Assembly: GCA_001797815.1 (NCBI GenBank)
Contig: MGQK01000089.1
Coordinates: 194 to 5,525, forward strand
Origin: Deltaproteobacteria bacterium RBG_13_61_14
GTDB taxonomy: Bacteria > RBG-13-61-14
Reading direction: 5' to 3'
DNA length: 5,332 bases
Both the position numbers and the translations under genes were made by a program. Below are positions 4,199-5,332 of the stretch, piece by piece (positions within the stretch are counted from its first letter, which is position 1; the number at the start of each line of letters is the position of its first letter). The notes below the pieces were generated by a model that worked only from the letters and a program-made list of their open reading frames with translations, made no database searches and had not been told where the DNA came from.

Positions 4199-5332
4199 CC
4201 CGGCGCTTTCTCCCCTATCTCGTCCTTCTCGCCGCTTTTATCGTTTTTTTCCGCGACTTGCCCGGCCAGACTTTCATCCTGCGCGACGCTCTCAACCTCT
4301 TTGCCCCGGAAGGCAGATATCTGGCCGCACTCTACCGCTCGGGTTATTTCCCGCTCTGGAACCCTGGTTATTACCTGGGCTTTCCCTTCCTGGCCCAGAT
4401 GATCCCAGCCGCTTTTTATCCGCTCACATTTTTACAAGTGGTTTTGCCCTCTGCACTCGGTTTTCCAAGCTATGTCGCCATCCACTATCTCCTGGCCGGG
4501 ATCTTCATGTTCTGGTGGCTCAAGCGCCTGGCCCTTTCCCCGGCCGCGGCCTTGCTCGGCGCGCTCGCCTTCATGGAGTCCGGCTACCTGGTCAGCATGC
4601 AAGGCACCCTCAATTACTTGGCCTGCCTGCCCTGGTTCCCACTGGCCTTGCTCGCTTTTGACCGTCTCCTCGCCCGGCCCGGCCGGCGCCCCTTCCTGCT
4701 CGCGGCCGCGGTGTTTACCGTGCCCGGCCTGGTCGGCGACCCGCTCACCACCGGCGTCTGGCTCCTGCTTTTTTTTGCCCTGCTCTTCGGACAGAAACCC
4801 GCAACCGGCTCTTCCCCCCGCCGGCTGGCCTTGATCGCCGGGCTGGTCATCCTCAGCGGCCTTTTCCTGGCCGTGCAGTTCTGGCCGACCCTGGAGCTCC
4901 TGCCCTGGAGCGAACGGGCCTCCGGATACAGTTTTGACGAGATCACCCAGTGGTCCTTCCATCCCGGCCGGATCCTGGAATGGATCTTTCCTCAAATCTG
5001 GGGCTATGCCTGGCCGGACAACCGCTTCTGGGCCCGTTTCCTGGTCTTTGGCGCCAATGCCCCCTGGGCCATGAGCACCTACCTCGGCCTGGTCCCGCTC
5101 CTTGGAATCATCCTCGCCCTCTCCAGACCCCGCTCCCGCCTGGTCTGGCTAATGCTCCTGCTCACTCTCCTCTTCCTCCTCCTCGCCGGCGGCCGCTATC
5201 TGCCCTTCTATAAAATCTTCCTCTTCCTCCCCGGCATGAAAGCATTTCGCTTCCCGGAGAAATTCCTCGCGCCGGTCACCTTCCTGCTCTGCGCCCTGGC
5301 CGCTTTGGGCGCCGACCGATTGGACCCGGCCC
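4195..5332 (+). CDS. YfhO-like multi-pass membrane protein (C-terminus beyond window)
   Basis: The frame is open from the ATG at 4195 to the right edge, giving 379 codons and no stop, so the gene is partial. The ATG overlaps the preceding stop as ATGA, which indicates translational coupling and an operon. A membrane segment at about 6-20 is followed by a periplasmic loop with Asp31 (LRDALNLFAPEG), then GYFPLWNPGYYLGFPFLAQ (50-68) and FYPLTFL (74-80). This is the arrangement seen in YfhO-like membrane proteins, which belong to the GT-C-like superfamily. YLVSMQGTLNYLACLPWFPL (131-150) and FRFPEKF (351-357) fit the same family. Further hydrophobic segments are at about 92-110, 115-130, 138-157, 165-198, 209-230, 292-311, 316-332 and 357-372. 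Known YfhO proteins act in sugar modification of lipid-linked or cell-wall polymers, often as glycosyltransferases. A partner role with the upstream GT-C protein is inferred from the coupling. The substrate is unknown. Confidence 0.82.
   Translation, partial: MTRRFLPYLVLLAAFIVFFRDLPGQTFILRDALNLFAPEGRYLAALYRSGYFPLWNPGYYLGFPFLAQMIPAAFYPLTFLQVVLPSALGFPSYVAIHYLLAGIFMFWWLKRLALSPAAALLGALAFMESGYLVSMQGTLNYLACLPWFPLALLAFDRLLARPGRRPFLLAAAVFTVPGLVGDPLTTGVWLLLFFALLFGQKPATGSSPRRLALIAGLVILSGLFLAVQFWPTLELLPWSERASGYSFDEITQWSFHPGRILEWIFPQIWGYAWPDNRFWARFLVFGANAPWAMSTYLGLVPLLGIILALSRPRSRLVWLMLLLTLLFLLLAGGRYLPFYKIFLFLPGMKAFRFPEKFLAPVTFLLCALAALGADRLDPA

Noticed and set aside
4432-4995. Minus-strand open frame rich in Gly, Gln and Glu
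   Set aside because: It is antisense to the YfhO-like gene, and its composition reflects reading GC-rich hydrophobic codons backwards.

Overview
The window looks like chromosomal DNA from an uncultured Gram-negative bacterium. A deltaproteobacteria-like lineage is the best guess, with low certainty, because it rests only on gene content: a secreted MopE-motif/aspartate-repeat protein, a stand-alone hydroxyacyl-CoA-dehydrogenase-type SDR, and two multi-pass GT-C-like membrane proteins. No ribosomal or taxonomic marker is present. Base composition is uneven: single 60-base lines that I counted by hand range from about 38% to about 80% G+C.

Layout. (1) Positions 1-1091, minus strand: the first 363 codons of a secreted, Cys- and Asp-rich protein that runs off the left edge. 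It has a signal peptide, an unassigned beta-rich N-terminal region, a MopE-type motif and several DxDxDG calcium-binding-type repeats. (2) Positions 1092-1606: a 515-base non-coding stretch unusually rich in simple structure. It holds a perfect 16-bp tandem duplication just upstream of gene 1, a 13.5-unit GT microsatellite with a small stem-loop at its end, a strong GC-rich hairpin, and at least three separate clusters of degenerate ~7-bp tandem repeats, plus a fourth of looser period. (3) Positions 1607-2509, minus strand: a complete 300-aa short-chain dehydrogenase of the MFE-2/HSD17B4 (3R-hydroxyacyl-CoA dehydrogenase-like) type. (4) Positions 2510-2599: a short divergent promoter region. 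(5) Positions 2600-4198, plus strand: a complete 532-aa GT-C-type membrane glycosyltransferase-like protein. (6) Positions 4195-5332, plus strand: a YfhO-like multi-pass membrane protein, overlapping gene 5 by ATGA and running off the right edge.

How the genes fit together. Genes 5 and 6 are almost certainly co-transcribed and translationally coupled. They plausibly act together in lipid-linked sugar transfer or another cell-envelope glycan step on the periplasmic side of the inner membrane. The SDR is divergent from them and probably belongs to acyl-CoA metabolism, with no obvious functional link. The secreted Asp-rich protein is an exported or surface protein. A link between it and the glycosylation pair is possible but is not shown by the sequence.

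I see no tRNA, rRNA, CRISPR array, transposase gene, integrase or defence system. The strongest leads are the repeat-dense intergenic stretch, the compositional mosaic inside the GT-C gene, and the coupled membrane glycosyltransferase-like pair. None of them amounts to a demonstrated new system.
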